Counted from the stretch's first letter, positions 1-8,418 are shown. The stretch is 64,000 nt of DNA from GWF2-38-69 sp965228125 (GCA_965228125.1 OZ245791.1:186001-250000), one strand, 5' to 3'. The notes: a model not told the origin generated them from the letters alone. Numbers and translations: made by a program.

Positions 1-87
1 AATGTCTATCTCGGCAATTTTCTCTTTTGCCTCATTGACATACTCGCTTATCGTCATCCACGGGCTTGTTTTGTTTTTAGGGGGCAT
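1..87 (-). CDS. Start of an unidentified leftward phage gene (partial)
   Basis: The complement reads 29 codons from an ATG at 87-85 to the window edge with no stop, beginning MPPKNKTSPWMTISEY. It diverges from the large terminase. In P2-like phages the gene divergent from the terminase ATPase is the capsid scaffold gene, but this N-terminus does not look like that protein and I cannot name it. The ribosome-binding site is weak. It could also be a small regulator. Confidence 0.4.
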   Translation of the reverse strand, partial: MPPKNKTSPWMTISEYVNEAKEKIAEIDI

Positions 88-240
88 ATTTACCTTATAT
101 ATAGTTGTTAGTTGATGGTTGATAGAAAAACTCAACATTTTCTTACTGCTCTTTTACCCCCGAATAAATAACCTAAAAATCATTTGCTAAAAAAACGCAA
201 AAATTTTTTACTTATTTTTTTGAGGCTATCTTCCCCCCAC

Positions 241-268
241 GAACCACGAACCACGAGTCACGATTCAC
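241..268. repeat. Four degenerate heptamer repeats
   Basis: Four consecutive 7-base units are visible: GAACCAC, GAACCAC, GAGTCAC, GATTCAC. They fill the space just before the terminase start codon, where a ribosome-binding site would be expected, and no clear Shine-Dalgarno sequence is seen. A related-looking run (TTGTTAGTTGATGGTTGATA) sits at 104-123. They may belong to an intergenic repeat family of the host. Confidence 0.5.
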
Positions 269-271
269 GAA

Positions 272-2044
272 ATGATAAGCCCTCAAATCAGAGCCGAAGC
301 AAAAAGGATGTACCTGAATGGCGCCAGGCATTGCGAGATAGCCCGCTGCCTGAAAATAACTCAGGCCTGTATCCGACATTGGTCGAAGAAAGAAAAGTGG
401 TCAGAACTCGGACTCTGCAGCCAGGACAATTTCGCCGCAGCGCAGCTCAGGCTTAATTACCTTATAAACAAAAAGAATAAAGAGCCGAAAGATTTTAAGG
501 AAATGAAGGCTCTCATGGAACTTATTGTTTTGCTTAACAAGCAGAGGGTAGCTGAAAATCCGAACCTTGAAAAAAAGACCAGGGAAAAGCACCCCAGATA
601 CCATGACAACCGCAAGGAAGAAGGCGATAAAAAACCGAACAGATACACCAAGAAAAATGACTTCCGCGAGTTTGATAATGATTTCATCATAGAGAAATTC
701 GAAAACGGGATCTTTGATTATCAGTTTGAACTCTTTGAAGCAAGGCATAATCGAATCCGAAACATTCTAAAATCCAGGCAGATTGGCCTTACCTGGTACT
801 TTGCCAGAGAAGCCTTTTTTGACGCCCTCACCTCCGGAGACAATCAGATCTTCTTATCGGCATCCAGGGCGCAGGCCGATGTTTTCAGGGAATATATAAA
901 AGGTTTTGCACTCGAATGGTTCGATAAAGAACTTTCCGGCAAAGACAAAATCACGATCATAACCAATCACGGCCCGGCCACGATGTATTTTCTCTCGACC
1001 AGCTCCACTACAGCGCAATCCTACCATGGCCATTTGTATATAGATGAATATTTCTGGATCCCGAAGTTCGACAAACTCAATAAAGTCGCCTCCGCTATGG
1101 CCTCTCACGCGAAATGGAGAAAGACATATTTCTCGACTCCGTCAACCATCAGCCACAGCGCTTACCCTTTCTGGTCGGGCGATCAGCACAATGAAATGAA
1201 CAGGCGCGCCGGCAGGGCGCTTGCTAAATTCCCCGAATTCAATGAACTCAGAGATGGAATTATCTGCCCTGACTCCCAGTATAGAAGAATAATAACGATT
1301 GATGACGCAGTCAGAATGGGCTGCAACCTATTTAATATTGAACAGCTGAAACTCGAATATTTTGAAGATGAATTCAAGCAGCTCTTCTTGTGCCAGTTTA
1401 TCGATGATACAGCAAGCGTCTTTAAACTTTCCGAACTGGAAAAAGGCATTGCGGACAGTTCCCAATGGGAAGATTTCAAAGCGGACAATTCAAAACCCTA
1501 TCTCGCACCGGTATGGATAGGATATGACCCGTCAAGAGTAAAAGACGGAGCGGCTATTGTAGTAATAGCGCCCCCTTTGAGCATCAGAGGCAAGTTCAGG
1601 GTGTTAGAAAGGATCAGGATGTTTGACCAGTCCTGGCAATATCAATGCCAGGTCATAAAGGAGCTTACCGAAAAATACCGGGTCGATTATATAGGCATAG
1701 ATCTTACAGGCCCCGGCTCGGGAGTTTTCGAACAGGTTAAGCAGTTCTTCCCCTGCGCTACCCCGATTCTTTATACTCCGGAAACGAAAACTAGACTTGT
1801 CCTGAAGGCGCAGCAGGTAATAACTGACGAAAGGCTTATCTGGGACGCCCAGTACTCCGATATCCCCGCAGGTTTCCTGCAGATAAAGAAAACAGTTTCG
1901 CAGAATGGCCAGATCGCTTACATAGCTCAAAGAACCGATACCACCGGGCACGCCGATTCAGCCTGGGCAATAATGCACGCCCTCATAAACGAAGGCATCC
2001 TGTCGCCGGGTACAGCACAGGAAGCCACAGTCGTCATCGGGTGA
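272..2044 (+). CDS. Phage terminase large subunit, P2 GpP type
   Basis: Predicted ATPase and nuclease that packages phage DNA into proheads. The N-terminus (about residues 1-45) is a helix-turn-helix of the kind found at the start of P2 GpP terminases. A deviant Walker A (KSRQIGLTW, about 167-175) and Walker B (LYIDE, 255-259) mark the ATPase. The C-terminal RNase H-like nuclease has the first acidic motif GYDPS (D419), a second around YIGIDLTGPG and a last around GHADSAW. Length (590 aa) matches the family, so it looks intact. No portal gene follows; downstream genes are all leftward, so the structural genes, if present, lie left of the window. The start is the first ATG and agrees with family N-termini, although no clear ribosome-binding site is seen. 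Confidence 0.93.
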   Translation: MISPQIRAEAKRMYLNGARHCEIARCLKITQACIRHWSKKEKWSELGLCSQDNFAAAQLRLNYLINKKNKEPKDFKEMKALMELIVLLNKQRVAENPNLEKKTREKHPRYHDNRKEEGDKKPNRYTKKNDFREFDNDFIIEKFENGIFDYQFELFEARHNRIRNILKSRQIGLTWYFAREAFFDALTSGDNQIFLSASRAQADVFREYIKGFALEWFDKELSGKDKITIITNHGPATMYFLSTSSTTAQSYHGHLYIDEYFWIPKFDKLNKVASAMASHAKWRKTYFSTPSTISHSAYPFWSGDQHNEMNRRAGRALAKFPEFNELRDGIICPDSQYRRIITIDDAVRMGCNLFNIEQLKLEYFEDEFKQLFLCQFIDDTASVFKLSELEKGIADSSQWEDFKADNSKPYLAPVWIGYDPSRVKDGAAIVVIAPPLSIRGKFRVLERIRMFDQSWQYQCQVIKELTEKYRVDYIGIDLTGPGSGVFEQVKQFFPCATPILYTPETKTRLVLKAQQVITDERLIWDAQYSDIPAGFLQIKKTVSQNGQIAYIAQRTDTTGHADSAWAIMHALINEGILSPGTAQEATVVIG

Positions 2045-2057
2045 TAATGATTTGACT

Positions 2058-2258
2058 TTAAAAATATCTTTTTAAATTTATTTTTATAGTATTTAACAAC
2101 TCCTGCAAAGCTTTACCTATTTTAAATCTAGTATACGCTAAACTCTTTTCTAAATATGTTTTTTGCTTATCAGATAAATCCTTAAAATCAGGCATCTCTT
2201 TGGATTTTTTTATAACTTTATTATAAAATTCTTCCAATATTTGTTCCTTAATTTTCAT
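2058..2258 (-). CDS. Small phage protein, function unknown
   Basis: About 66 residues, lysine-rich and probably helical. I place the start at the internal Met (MKIKEQ, 2258) rather than eight codons upstream, because that ATG overlaps the end of the preceding gene by 11 bases, matching the tightly overlapped layout of this leftward run. It is the last gene of the run and is convergent with the terminase gene. No family recognised. Confidence 0.6.
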   Translation of the reverse strand: MKIKEQILEEFYNKVIKKSKEMPDFKDLSDKQKTYLEKSLAYTRFKIGKALQELLNTIKINLKRYF

Positions 2259-2550
2259 CAGCTTTCTCTGTCTGCATTTCAATAGAGTAATCTCCTTCAG
2301 GAGATCCCTGATCCACGCCTATTATTATTTCTTTTTCGGATGCTATGCTAATCTCACCTGTCTCAGCATTAAGTACCATTATAGGGTTTTTCTTTAGTTG
2401 CTCAAACTCCTTTGCTTTTTCTTTCATTCTTTCTTTGTGATAAAACTCAGCAAATTCAATCGCTTCGGCACTATCGTGTACTTCTTTAACGGAATTTTCT
2501 AGTCTTGTACTACCACACCATTCTTTATATATTTCGTCAATATGTTTCAT
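2248..2550 (-). CDS. Phage hypothetical protein, 100 aa
   Basis: A charged, soluble-looking protein with a helical middle (HKERMKEKAKEFEQLKK) and an acidic C-terminal part. Its ATG overlaps the stop of the upstream gene (ATGA-type overlap at 2547-2550), the usual sign of translational coupling. No domain recognised. Position in a co-directional block with the replication gene suggests an early phage gene; this is inference. Confidence 0.65.
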   Translation of the reverse strand: MKHIDEIYKEWCGSTRLENSVKEVHDSAEAIEFAEFYHKERMKEKAKEFEQLKKNPIMVLNAETGEISIASEKEIIIGVDQGSPEGDYSIEMQTEKADEN

Positions 2551-2786
2551 CCCTCGCTCTCCTTTTCGAGTTTACGGATAGAGGAACTAAACGCCTTGAT
2601 CAAGGTCTTTCTTTTCTGGCCTGCGTTTTCCAGCCTGAGAGCTTCCCTGACTACTTCAATATCTGTATTAAATGATAAAGAAATTTTGCTATCTTCTACA
2701 GAAGTATTTACTAATCTCTCCGCTGCCTTTCTCCATTCTTTGAATGTCACATTTTCCTTCTTTTTTATCTCAGCTTGCATGTTCAC
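2547..2786 (-). CDS. Phage hypothetical protein, 79 aa
   Basis: Small, basic, probably helical protein containing VTFKEWRKAAERL and a C-terminal helix rich in Ser/Lys/Glu. Both ends overlap neighbours by ATGA junctions (2547-2550 and 2783-2786), so it is almost certainly translated in series with them. No family recognised. Confidence 0.65.
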   Translation of the reverse strand: MNMQAEIKKKENVTFKEWRKAAERLVNTSVEDSKISLSFNTDIEVVREALRLENAGQKRKTLIKAFSSSIRKLEKESEG

Positions 2787-2977
2787 TCCTTAATTATTTT
2801 GTAATAGCTTCTGACGAAGATCGTCCTGTACCCTTCAGGGACTTCCGCCGGCGCTTCGTCAGGAAGGTACTTTTCGAGTTTCCTTACAGCCTCAGAGAGC
2901 ATGTCGTCCCTTAATTTGAGCTGCTTCTTAAGAAACTCGTTTTCATTTTTTATTGCTTTTGCCTTTTTGAAAAACAT
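2783..2977 (-). CDS. Small coiled-coil phage protein
   Basis: 64 residues. The first 40 form a clear amphipathic helix (ENEFLKKQLKLRDDMLSEAV), so a coiled coil is likely; the tail is YRTIFVRSYYKIIKE. It starts 2 bases after the stop of a 57-residue ORF (2980-3153) and overlaps the next gene by 4 bases. Function unknown. Confidence 0.6.
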   Translation of the reverse strand: MFFKKAKAIKNENEFLKKQLKLRDDMLSEAVRKLEKYLPDEAPAEVPEGYRTIFVRSYYKIIKE

Positions 2978-2979
2978 AT

Positions 2980-3153
2980 CTATGCTACTTTCTTTTTTCT
3001 CATTTGAGGGCCGCGGCTGATGCGTTTGATGCTTGTGTTTGTCAGACTCAAAAGCAACATTCGCCAGCCAAACTCGGCCATATTTAATCCTTTGTTTTTA
3101 TAGTCATTCCATATCTGGCACACGATACACTCTTTCTTAAGTCTCTTGCGCAT
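2980..3153 (-). CDS. Tiny phage ORF, 57 aa
   Basis: An ATG at 3153 opens 57 codons starting MRKRLKKECIVCQIW and ending at TAG (2980-2982). GGAG lies 8 bases upstream of the ATG, and the stop is 2 bases from the next start, as expected for a real gene in this compact block. One CxxC-like pair (CIVC) is present. No family recognised. Confidence 0.45.
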   Translation of the reverse strand: MRKRLKKECIVCQIWNDYKNKGLNMAEFGWRMLLLSLTNTSIKRISRGPQMRKKKVA

Positions 3154-3202
3154 TTGTTATTCTCCATTTACCACCTCCCGCATTAAATGTTAAATAATGA
3201 TA

Positions 3203-3379
3203 CTAGATTGCTTGATGATTAGTTAGAGTTTCGTTTTTCCACTCCTTATTCATTTTGATTGCGATTCTTAAATTGCCACATTCACATTTACATAGCCAGA
3301 AAGTATGTCTATCATCATTTCTATGACTAATATCTATAACAGTCCATCTATTAAATATTTTGCCTGTTAAATCTTTCAT
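3203..3379 (-). CDS. Small zinc-ribbon-like phage protein (DLTGK..F.RWTV type)
   Basis: A 58-residue ORF starting MKDLTGKIFNRWTVIDIS and containing CKCECGN. This arrangement (DLTGK-x-F-x-R-WTV, then W-x-C-x-C-x-CG) is common in phage and prophage proteins, often as the N-terminal part of AP2/HNH-associated proteins, and probably binds zinc and nucleic acid. GAGGT lies 5 bases upstream of the ATG. It overlaps the end of the upstream gene by 29 bases. The usual C-terminal part is absent, so it is either a stand-alone short form or a truncated relic. Confidence 0.65.
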   Translation of the reverse strand: MKDLTGKIFNRWTVIDISHRNDDRHTFWLCKCECGNLRIAIKMNKEWKNETLTNHQAI

Positions 3380-3536
3380 CTTTTACCTCTATCCATTCAC
3401 TTTCTAAAATTAAATAACTGCATTTATTACATCTATGGACTAATTCGTCCCAGGGCCTGCACTCCTTAATTACAGCCTCCTGGATTTTTTGGCATTTAGG
3501 ACATTTGATTGTTTCAATTAAGATTGAACATCCCAT
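3351..3536 (-). CDS. Small zinc-ribbon protein
   Basis: 61 residues with two CxxC knuckles (CPKC near residue 12 and CNKC near residue 36), typical of a rubredoxin-like or zinc-ribbon fold. Its ATG shares a base with the stop of the preceding gene at 3536. Probably a nucleic-acid- or protein-binding accessory phage protein; the specific role is unknown. Confidence 0.65.
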   Translation of the reverse strand: MGCSILIETIKCPKCQKIQEAVIKECRPWDELVHRCNKCSYLILESEWIEVKDERFNRQNI

Positions 3537-3721
3537 TAGACAACCTCTCTTTTATATGTTATTAATCTTGGCCTTATAAAGTTAACAGAAGAGCAGACAT
3601 GGCGCGGCGCGAAGAATTCGCATGCGTTATCCCTGCACCACTTTAATTCATTAGTAAGGTTACAGAGAGCTTTCATGCCGCTCATCGTCCCTTCATACCT
3701 TTTGCATATTCCGCATTTCAT
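3536..3721 (-). CDS. Small cysteine-rich phage protein
   Basis: 61 residues with cysteines in MKCGICKRYEG, ALCN, WCRDNACEFF and HVC, suggesting one or two bound metal ions. It overlaps the upstream gene by four bases (3718-3721) and directly abuts the downstream gene. Similar Cys-rich short proteins (CxxCxxY..GxM...C) are frequent in prophage early regions. Function unknown. Confidence 0.6.
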   Translation of the reverse strand: MKCGICKRYEGTMSGMKALCNLTNELKWCRDNACEFFAPRHVCSSVNFIRPRLITYKREVV

Positions 3722-3948
3722 ATCGCCTCCTTATCGTCGTCAAGACAATCGTCAAGACAATCGTCTTCGTAGAAATCAGGGCCTACTACTGTTATTTCAT
3801 TTAGCCTTGTCAGAACAAGGTTTTTCTTTGCCAGAGTTTTATTCAATTCATTGCGTTGATTAAGAAATTGCTCGCTCAATCGCCCGTGCTCGAGCGCCAG
3901 TTCGTTTTCGCTGGCCAACTCTACCTTTCTTAAGTACTCCTCATCCAT
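3718..3948 (-). CDS. Coiled-coil phage protein with acidic tail
   Basis: 76 residues: a long helix with heptad-like spacing (residues 5-55) followed by a very acidic tail containing a DDCLDDCLDDD repeat. The duplicated DDCL corresponds to a short tandem duplication in the DNA near 3740-3755. It is the first gene of the leftward small-gene block, downstream of the GTTAC repeat cluster. Function unknown. Confidence 0.55.
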   Translation of the reverse strand: MDEEYLRKVELASENELALEHGRLSEQFLNQRNELNKTLAKKNLVLTRLNEITVVGPDFYEDDCLDDCLDDDKEAI

Positions 3949-4032
3949 TGTTGCCTCCTTCTATAGTTATTAGTTTTTTGGAATTAAATTGATTTTATAA
4001 AAGTCTTTTTTTGGAAGTCGTTTCGGGAAAAG

Positions 4033-4326
4033 GTAACAAAGGTAACAAGGGCATTTTTGCTTTATAAGTCTTTGATTATCAATACTGATTTTGTTACTTT
4101 TATTTAGTAACAAAAAGTAACAGGATTTTGGCAATTCTAAGTTAAGTATTTGATTAACAAAGAATAAAAAAAGTTACAAATGTTACCTTTATGTAACCTT
4201 TTCTGCTCTGAAAAAAGGTAACATTGTTACTAAAATATTACTCAAATGTAACTTTTTTTAATATTTCATAACATGTTATTAGATAGTATTATATGTATAA
4301 AATATTAGCAATGTTACTTTTGTTAC
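4033..4326. repeat. Cluster of 13 GTTAC/GTAAC motifs, candidate replication origin
   Basis: In this gene-free stretch I count GTAAC or its complement GTTAC at 4033, 4042, 4093, 4107, 4117, 4173, 4182, 4193, 4218, 4226, 4248, 4313 and 4322. Many extend to GGTAACA, and neighbours are often 8-11 bases apart, about one helical turn. At this base composition fewer than one would be expected by chance (my rough estimate). It lies immediately beside the primase-helicase gene, as iterons bound by the P4 alpha-type initiator do. Origin function is inference. Confidence 0.6.
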
Positions 4327-4391
4327 CTGTTTCCGAAACACTAACGTCTTTTATGGCTCTAATTGTCAAAGAACAAAAAAATAAAACAGTC

Positions 4392-7067
4392 TTATTTAAA
4401 ACTGTTTTCAAATAACCAGCAGTGTATCACTGAGTTATCTATTGATGACCTAGTCTTTTGCTGCCCAAGGAAGCGGCACTTCCGGGAAGTAGGCAGAAGC
4501 TTCTTAAGTTCCAGCGTAGATATGCGCTCTATCCCCCTGGACATAACAATCTCCTGAAAATGGTTAAGGTTAATGGCAATAAGGCCCTGATCTGTGGAAT
4601 GATTGAGGATCTGCTTAGTCCTTGTTATGCCTGCTTCGGTTCTTGTAACAAAGTTAATATCCCTGTAAATATCCCAGAATTGTTCGATGTAAGGATGATC
4701 TGCAAGCAGTCTTTGCTGCCTGTTTACGCAGCGTTCCCAAATATGATTCTCAAGGTCATAACATAACGATGAAGGGAACTTATCTTCTCCGAAGATAAAA
4801 GGAAGTTGCCAGGTCCATGCTGCAGTTTGTGTATGATTAAGAATCAGGCGCGGCTGGATCCCATCTGCTTTTTCGCGAAAGACTTTTTCAAGTTCATCAA
4901 ACTTTTTGAAATAGCTTTGCAGCAGCTTATCTTCATTCTCTAAAACCTTTTGAAGAAAACCTGCAGTATCTTCTAAACTTAAAGAAGCAAGCCTCCTGGC
5001 CTTCTTTTCTGTTTCAAGCGTGAAATGACTCCTTGTGCAATGGCAATGAATGATTCTTGACAATAACGCGTCGGATCCGCTGACAGTAGCGTTCTGTGAA
5101 ATCAGGATAGCCCCCCTGAATTCAGGCTCTTCAGTTTCTGCGCCACGCTTTTTTATCCCCATCGAGCGGATCGAGCGGCCATTGTAGGCTGTCTTGAGTT
5201 CATCCATATCAAAACCGCGCTGCTTTGCTCCCTGCTCAGCCCTGTCGCCCTCAAGCAAAATCACCGGAAGATTTGAAACCTGTTGAAAGTTCCTTGACCT
5301 TCCGGCATGAGTTGACTTTGAAGGGTCAAAACCTTCATAGTTATCCCGGCCCATGCATTTCCACATGAATTCAATCTGAGTTGATTTCCCGGCTCCCTGA
5401 TCACCTGTATATTCCAGGAAAGGCCACGACTGCTGCTTGCTCCTGATCTGTTCAGCGAAAAGAGATCCCAGCCACCAGCTCATAAGCACTAAGCCATTAC
5501 TGCTGAAAGATTCTATAAAGTCATTTATCCAGTCGAGGTTGATTGATTTAGCCTTCAGGATATTCATTGACTTGAAACCGCATTTCAAGCGCTCTTTTCC
5601 TATTGAAATAAACCCATGCTCATTTACATCATGAAGTTTGCCATTGTGAAAAGCGAAATCCGGAAAGATATAGACTTTTGATTCCTTGTCATAGCCTATA
5701 AAAGGAACTGTCTTGACATATGAAATCTTTTTATTAAACCATTCGTCCCGGAGTTTTTTTAGGTCATTTGCTCTACCATCAAATGTTCCCCCTGGCGTCC
5801 TTACAAGCAGTGATTTATTAAAACTTGCGGGAGAATCAAAAGACCCTCCGTCCAGGCTTACCTGTACCGAAGAATTACCGCCCATGAAATCAAACTGGAA
5901 ATAATAGAACTGTTCGTCGGTCAGCGTGTCTTTTTCAATGTAGAGAAACTGAGGGTTGCAGTTACTTATCCTTTCAATATTCGCGAATGAAGAGAATTTA
6001 TCAATATATTCGTTCGCAAACTCATATTTGTATTTTGACCAATCCTGAGATAAGTATGAACTTACATCGGCTATTTCATCAGTCTTTTTGCCATCGATAG
6101 CGTAAGAATATAAAGCATTATTGAAATGAAAGATATGAGTGTATCTGAAAGGATGTTTGGCCCAGAAGTAAAACGCTTTTTTCTGGACAGTATCTGCCAG
6201 AAAGTAATACCCTCTCCAGATGCATTCCTCGATATATTTATCTGTTAGTCGGCCGTTGCGGTATTCGTCGTCCCAGTCCACTTTCTCATGTTCCGGAAAG
6301 GCTGCCAGGCATTTCTCTCCGAGCTCTTTTATTTTTTCGAGATGTTTAGCGGTGTAGCTGATTCCTGCCTGATCATTATCCCCTGCTAATACCCAGGTGA
6401 TTCTCTTACCTGAGTGTTCTTTTATAATCTCACTTGGAAGGTTAGTGCAACTAAGGGCAGAAATGGATTTTTTGCCGATCTGAAGGAATGAAATAGATTT
6501 GAAGATGCCTTCTGTAATAAATATAGTATCGCCTTGCTTGAACTCCATTCCCTTTGGGATCCAGGCTCTGCCCGTATAAGATGTTCCATAACTTATATGG
6601 GCTTTTTTGCCTTCATTTTCCGCCACTTTGTCGGAATCGATGATTCGCTCCCAGTAATGCTTCTCCCACAAAGGAAAACGGATCGTAGCTGCAAAAGTCC
6701 CATTCTTTAGCTTCTTCCAGGATTGTTCATACATCCCTTCAATAGTTTCTAGACTGAAATATCTGTTAATGCTTAAATAAGCGTCAGCGGTGGCGTGAGG
6801 GTTGTCATCTGTCGCCGGGTGCTTCTTGCTTAGATTCTCAAATATCTCGGGATAAAGCGACCTGGTACTTTCGGAATAATTGCAGTTATTCGCCCTGCGG
6901 CATTGAACCCTCCACGGTTGCGCCAGGCTAACATATAATTCTTTCTCGCCGCATTTGGGACAAACGCCGTCTCTGAGTTCATTTCCTACTTGCCTGAATT
7001 CTAATTTACGGTCGTTTTTTAATGCTGAGATAAGCTCCTCTTTGATATCTGTTTTATACATAATCAT
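4392..7067 (-). CDS. Phage replication protein: zinc finger, Toprim primase and ATPase/helicase
   Basis: 891 residues with the layout of a primase-helicase initiating phage or satellite replication. An N-terminal zinc-binding motif uses C36, C39, C56 and C62 (CPKCG..., QCRRANNC). A Toprim-like region follows around 175-235 (IFITEGIFKS, then VLAGDNDQAG with the DxD-like acids). A Walker A (GDQGAGKST) near residue 555 starts the C-terminal ATPase, with VILLEGDRAE as likely Walker B and a downstream ILISQNA sensor-like strand. It overlaps the upstream gene by an ATGA junction. The adjoining repeat cluster suggests it may bind its own origin. Family-level identity (P4 alpha-like versus other DnaG/D5-type) is not certain. 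Confidence 0.85.
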   Translation of the reverse strand: MIMYKTDIKEELISALKNDRKLEFRQVGNELRDGVCPKCGEKELYVSLAQPWRVQCRRANNCNYSESTRSLYPEIFENLSKKHPATDDNPHATADAYLSINRYFSLETIEGMYEQSWKKLKNGTFAATIRFPLWEKHYWERIIDSDKVAENEGKKAHISYGTSYTGRAWIPKGMEFKQGDTIFITEGIFKSISFLQIGKKSISALSCTNLPSEIIKEHSGKRITWVLAGDNDQAGISYTAKHLEKIKELGEKCLAAFPEHEKVDWDDEYRNGRLTDKYIEECIWRGYYFLADTVQKKAFYFWAKHPFRYTHIFHFNNALYSYAIDGKKTDEIADVSSYLSQDWSKYKYEFANEYIDKFSSFANIERISNCNPQFLYIEKDTLTDEQFYYFQFDFMGGNSSVQVSLDGGSFDSPASFNKSLLVRTPGGTFDGRANDLKKLRDEWFNKKISYVKTVPFIGYDKESKVYIFPDFAFHNGKLHDVNEHGFISIGKERLKCGFKSMNILKAKSINLDWINDFIESFSSNGLVLMSWWLGSLFAEQIRSKQQSWPFLEYTGDQGAGKSTQIEFMWKCMGRDNYEGFDPSKSTHAGRSRNFQQVSNLPVILLEGDRAEQGAKQRGFDMDELKTAYNGRSIRSMGIKKRGAETEEPEFRGAILISQNATVSGSDALLSRIIHCHCTRSHFTLETEKKARRLASLSLEDTAGFLQKVLENEDKLLQSYFKKFDELEKVFREKADGIQPRLILNHTQTAAWTWQLPFIFGEDKFPSSLCYDLENHIWERCVNRQQRLLADHPYIEQFWDIYRDINFVTRTEAGITRTKQILNHSTDQGLIAINLNHFQEIVMSRGIERISTLELKKLLPTSRKCRFLGQQKTRSSIDNSVIHCWLFENSFK

Positions 7068-7402
7068 TTTGAGGCCTTTTTGTGGTTAAAGTTTTTTTGC
7101 ATTCCGGTTTGGATCTGAACGAAATCGACCAGGTAAACCCGAAGAGGAGATTGAGGCGAAGTATTTAACTTCATAATTGTTTTCTGATGCTTCTCCCAGA
7201 GGTCGATAACGGTTTTGCGATCCGTATCAAGGAGTTTGCATACACGGTCAAAAGAAATTGTTTGATAACAGTCCGGAAGTGATCTATTGCTTAAAATAAG
7301 TTGAGCTGCCGTCAGCATCGCATCAGCCTCATCTTTTGTAAGTATCGCTGCTAACTTTGCCCCTTCGAGAGAATGACGGATATAATTAAGTTTAGGGTCC
7401 AT
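7064..7402 (-). CDS. Phage hypothetical protein, 112 aa
   Basis: I place the start at MDPKLNY (7402), preceded by a purine-rich GGGGGTG, rather than 20 codons earlier, where the frame would run through the end of the upstream gene. A helix-rich N-terminal part is followed by FDRVCKLLDTDRKTVIDLWEKHQ, which may be a DNA-binding helix-turn-helix. It overlaps the primase-helicase by 4 bases, implying coupled translation. Possibly a replication accessory protein; not recognised. Confidence 0.6.
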   Translation of the reverse strand: MDPKLNYIRHSLEGAKLAAILTKDEADAMLTAAQLILSNRSLPDCYQTISFDRVCKLLDTDRKTVIDLWEKHQKTIMKLNTSPQSPLRVYLVDFVQIQTGMQKNFNHKKASK

Positions 7403-7412
7403 AGCACACCCC

Positions 7413-7892
7413 CTATTTCTTATCTTTATTGTCGTAGCTGCCAGTTTCGCAGGACAAAACAAACTCCTCCGTGGTGCGCTTCATTATTTCCCAGCGTTCG
7501 CGGATCTTTACGGCTTCGTAATTCTCGATTATGCCGTCCTGGGTAGATTTCGAGATCTCCTCAACTGTGCTCGAAAAGTCTTTTAATATTTCCGAAATCT
7601 TGCTGAATGCCGGAAGATCCGTAGCGTGTACCATCGGGTTCTTGATAAGCATGAAACCGAATTCCTCGGCCAGAGCTTCCAGGACAGTCATTTTTCCTGT
7701 TGTTTCGTAGGTGATATCAATGAAATTGTAAACACGGTCAAGAAAGTTCTGCGTGTTTCCTTTCGGCAGATATGGCAGTTCGCCTGCAACCATATTATTC
7801 AGGCTGCCTATATGTATTTCCAATATCTCGGCCACTGCCTTTCTGTCGCATCCCTTAAGCGCTTCTTTTAATACTTTGCGTGTGTCCATCAT
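7413..7892 (-). CDS. Phage regulatory protein CII-like (CP76 family)
   Basis: 159 residues. The N-terminal 80 resemble the phage CII/CP76 regulator family: an ALKGCDRKAVAEIL helix-turn-helix, the segment LPKGNTQNFLDRVYNFIDIT and TVLEALAEEFG. Such proteins act as early transcription regulators in lysogeny control of P2-like and related phages. The C-terminal half is helical and ends in a charged tail. It lies between the antirepressor-like gene and the replication genes, as expected for the immunity-to-replication transition. Confidence 0.75.
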   Translation of the reverse strand: MMDTRKVLKEALKGCDRKAVAEILEIHIGSLNNMVAGELPYLPKGNTQNFLDRVYNFIDITYETTGKMTVLEALAEEFGFMLIKNPMVHATDLPAFSKISEILKDFSSTVEEISKSTQDGIIENYEAVKIRERWEIMKRTTEEFVLSCETGSYDNKDKK

Positions 7893-7905
7893 TGTCTCCT
7901 CATGA

Positions 7906-8418
7906 TTAATTTATGTTTAAAATTTGTTGATTAGGATCGATATAGAATTTCCCGCCGAACGCATATCTGGCAGGAATAAGTTTGTCCTTGATTCTGCCCA
8001 TTCTGTCGATTGCTCCGGGTAGGACTTTTGCCTGATCGACATGGGCAAATCGGTGATAGTTGATAGCTACGCCGTGGGTAAGATAATCGTCAATGACTTT
8101 GTAGATTTCTTCCTGATATAAATATAATTTTTCTCTTATATTTAGATCGGGTATTCTTTCTGCGTTTATCGTGAAGAGCCAGCCGCCGAAATAATCTTTC
8201 CGAATACTAAAGAGGTCTCTTTTTTGCTTACCTGCATGGTACATATGTACTATACAGGTCTTAATAATTCTATGAGATTTTAATCTTTTATATTGCCTTG
8301 AATAATCTATTCCGATATTCTCGCATATCTGTTTAACCGGAATCCAGTAATAGTCGTCTTCCCTTTTGATGATCCTTATCGGTTTCCCGTAGAAATCTAA
8401 TGATAAAAGCTTATTCAT
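7906..8418 (-). CDS. Phage antirepressor N-terminal domain protein (P22 AR N-like)
   Basis: 170 residues from MNKLLSLDFYGKPI. I choose 8418 because GGGAG sits 7 bases upstream; the frame could start 8 codons earlier. The N-terminus matches the P22 antirepressor N-domain pattern: FYGKPI, DDYYWIPVKQICENIGIDYSRQYKRLK, then an FSIRKDYFGGWLFTIN segment. Such proteins bind and inactivate repressors or act on DNA. The usual second domain (ANT or KilA-C) is absent; the last 50 residues are unassigned. Confidence 0.75.
   Translation of the reverse strand: MNKLLSLDFYGKPIRIIKREDDYYWIPVKQICENIGIDYSRQYKRLKSHRIIKTCIVHMYHAGKQKRDLFSIRKDYFGGWLFTINAERIPDLNIREKLYLYQEEIYKVIDDYLTHGVAINYHRFAHVDQAKVLPGAIDRMGRIKDKLIPARYAFGGKFYIDPNQQILNIN

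Noticed and set aside
184..456. Rightward 90-codon frame at the terminase start
   Set aside because: It runs in another frame through the heptamer repeats and the terminase N-terminus; the terminase is strongly supported.
4033..4326. CRISPR array
   Set aside because: The repeated unit is only 5-8 bases, occurs in both orientations and has irregular spacing, with no repeat-spacer structure and no cas genes.
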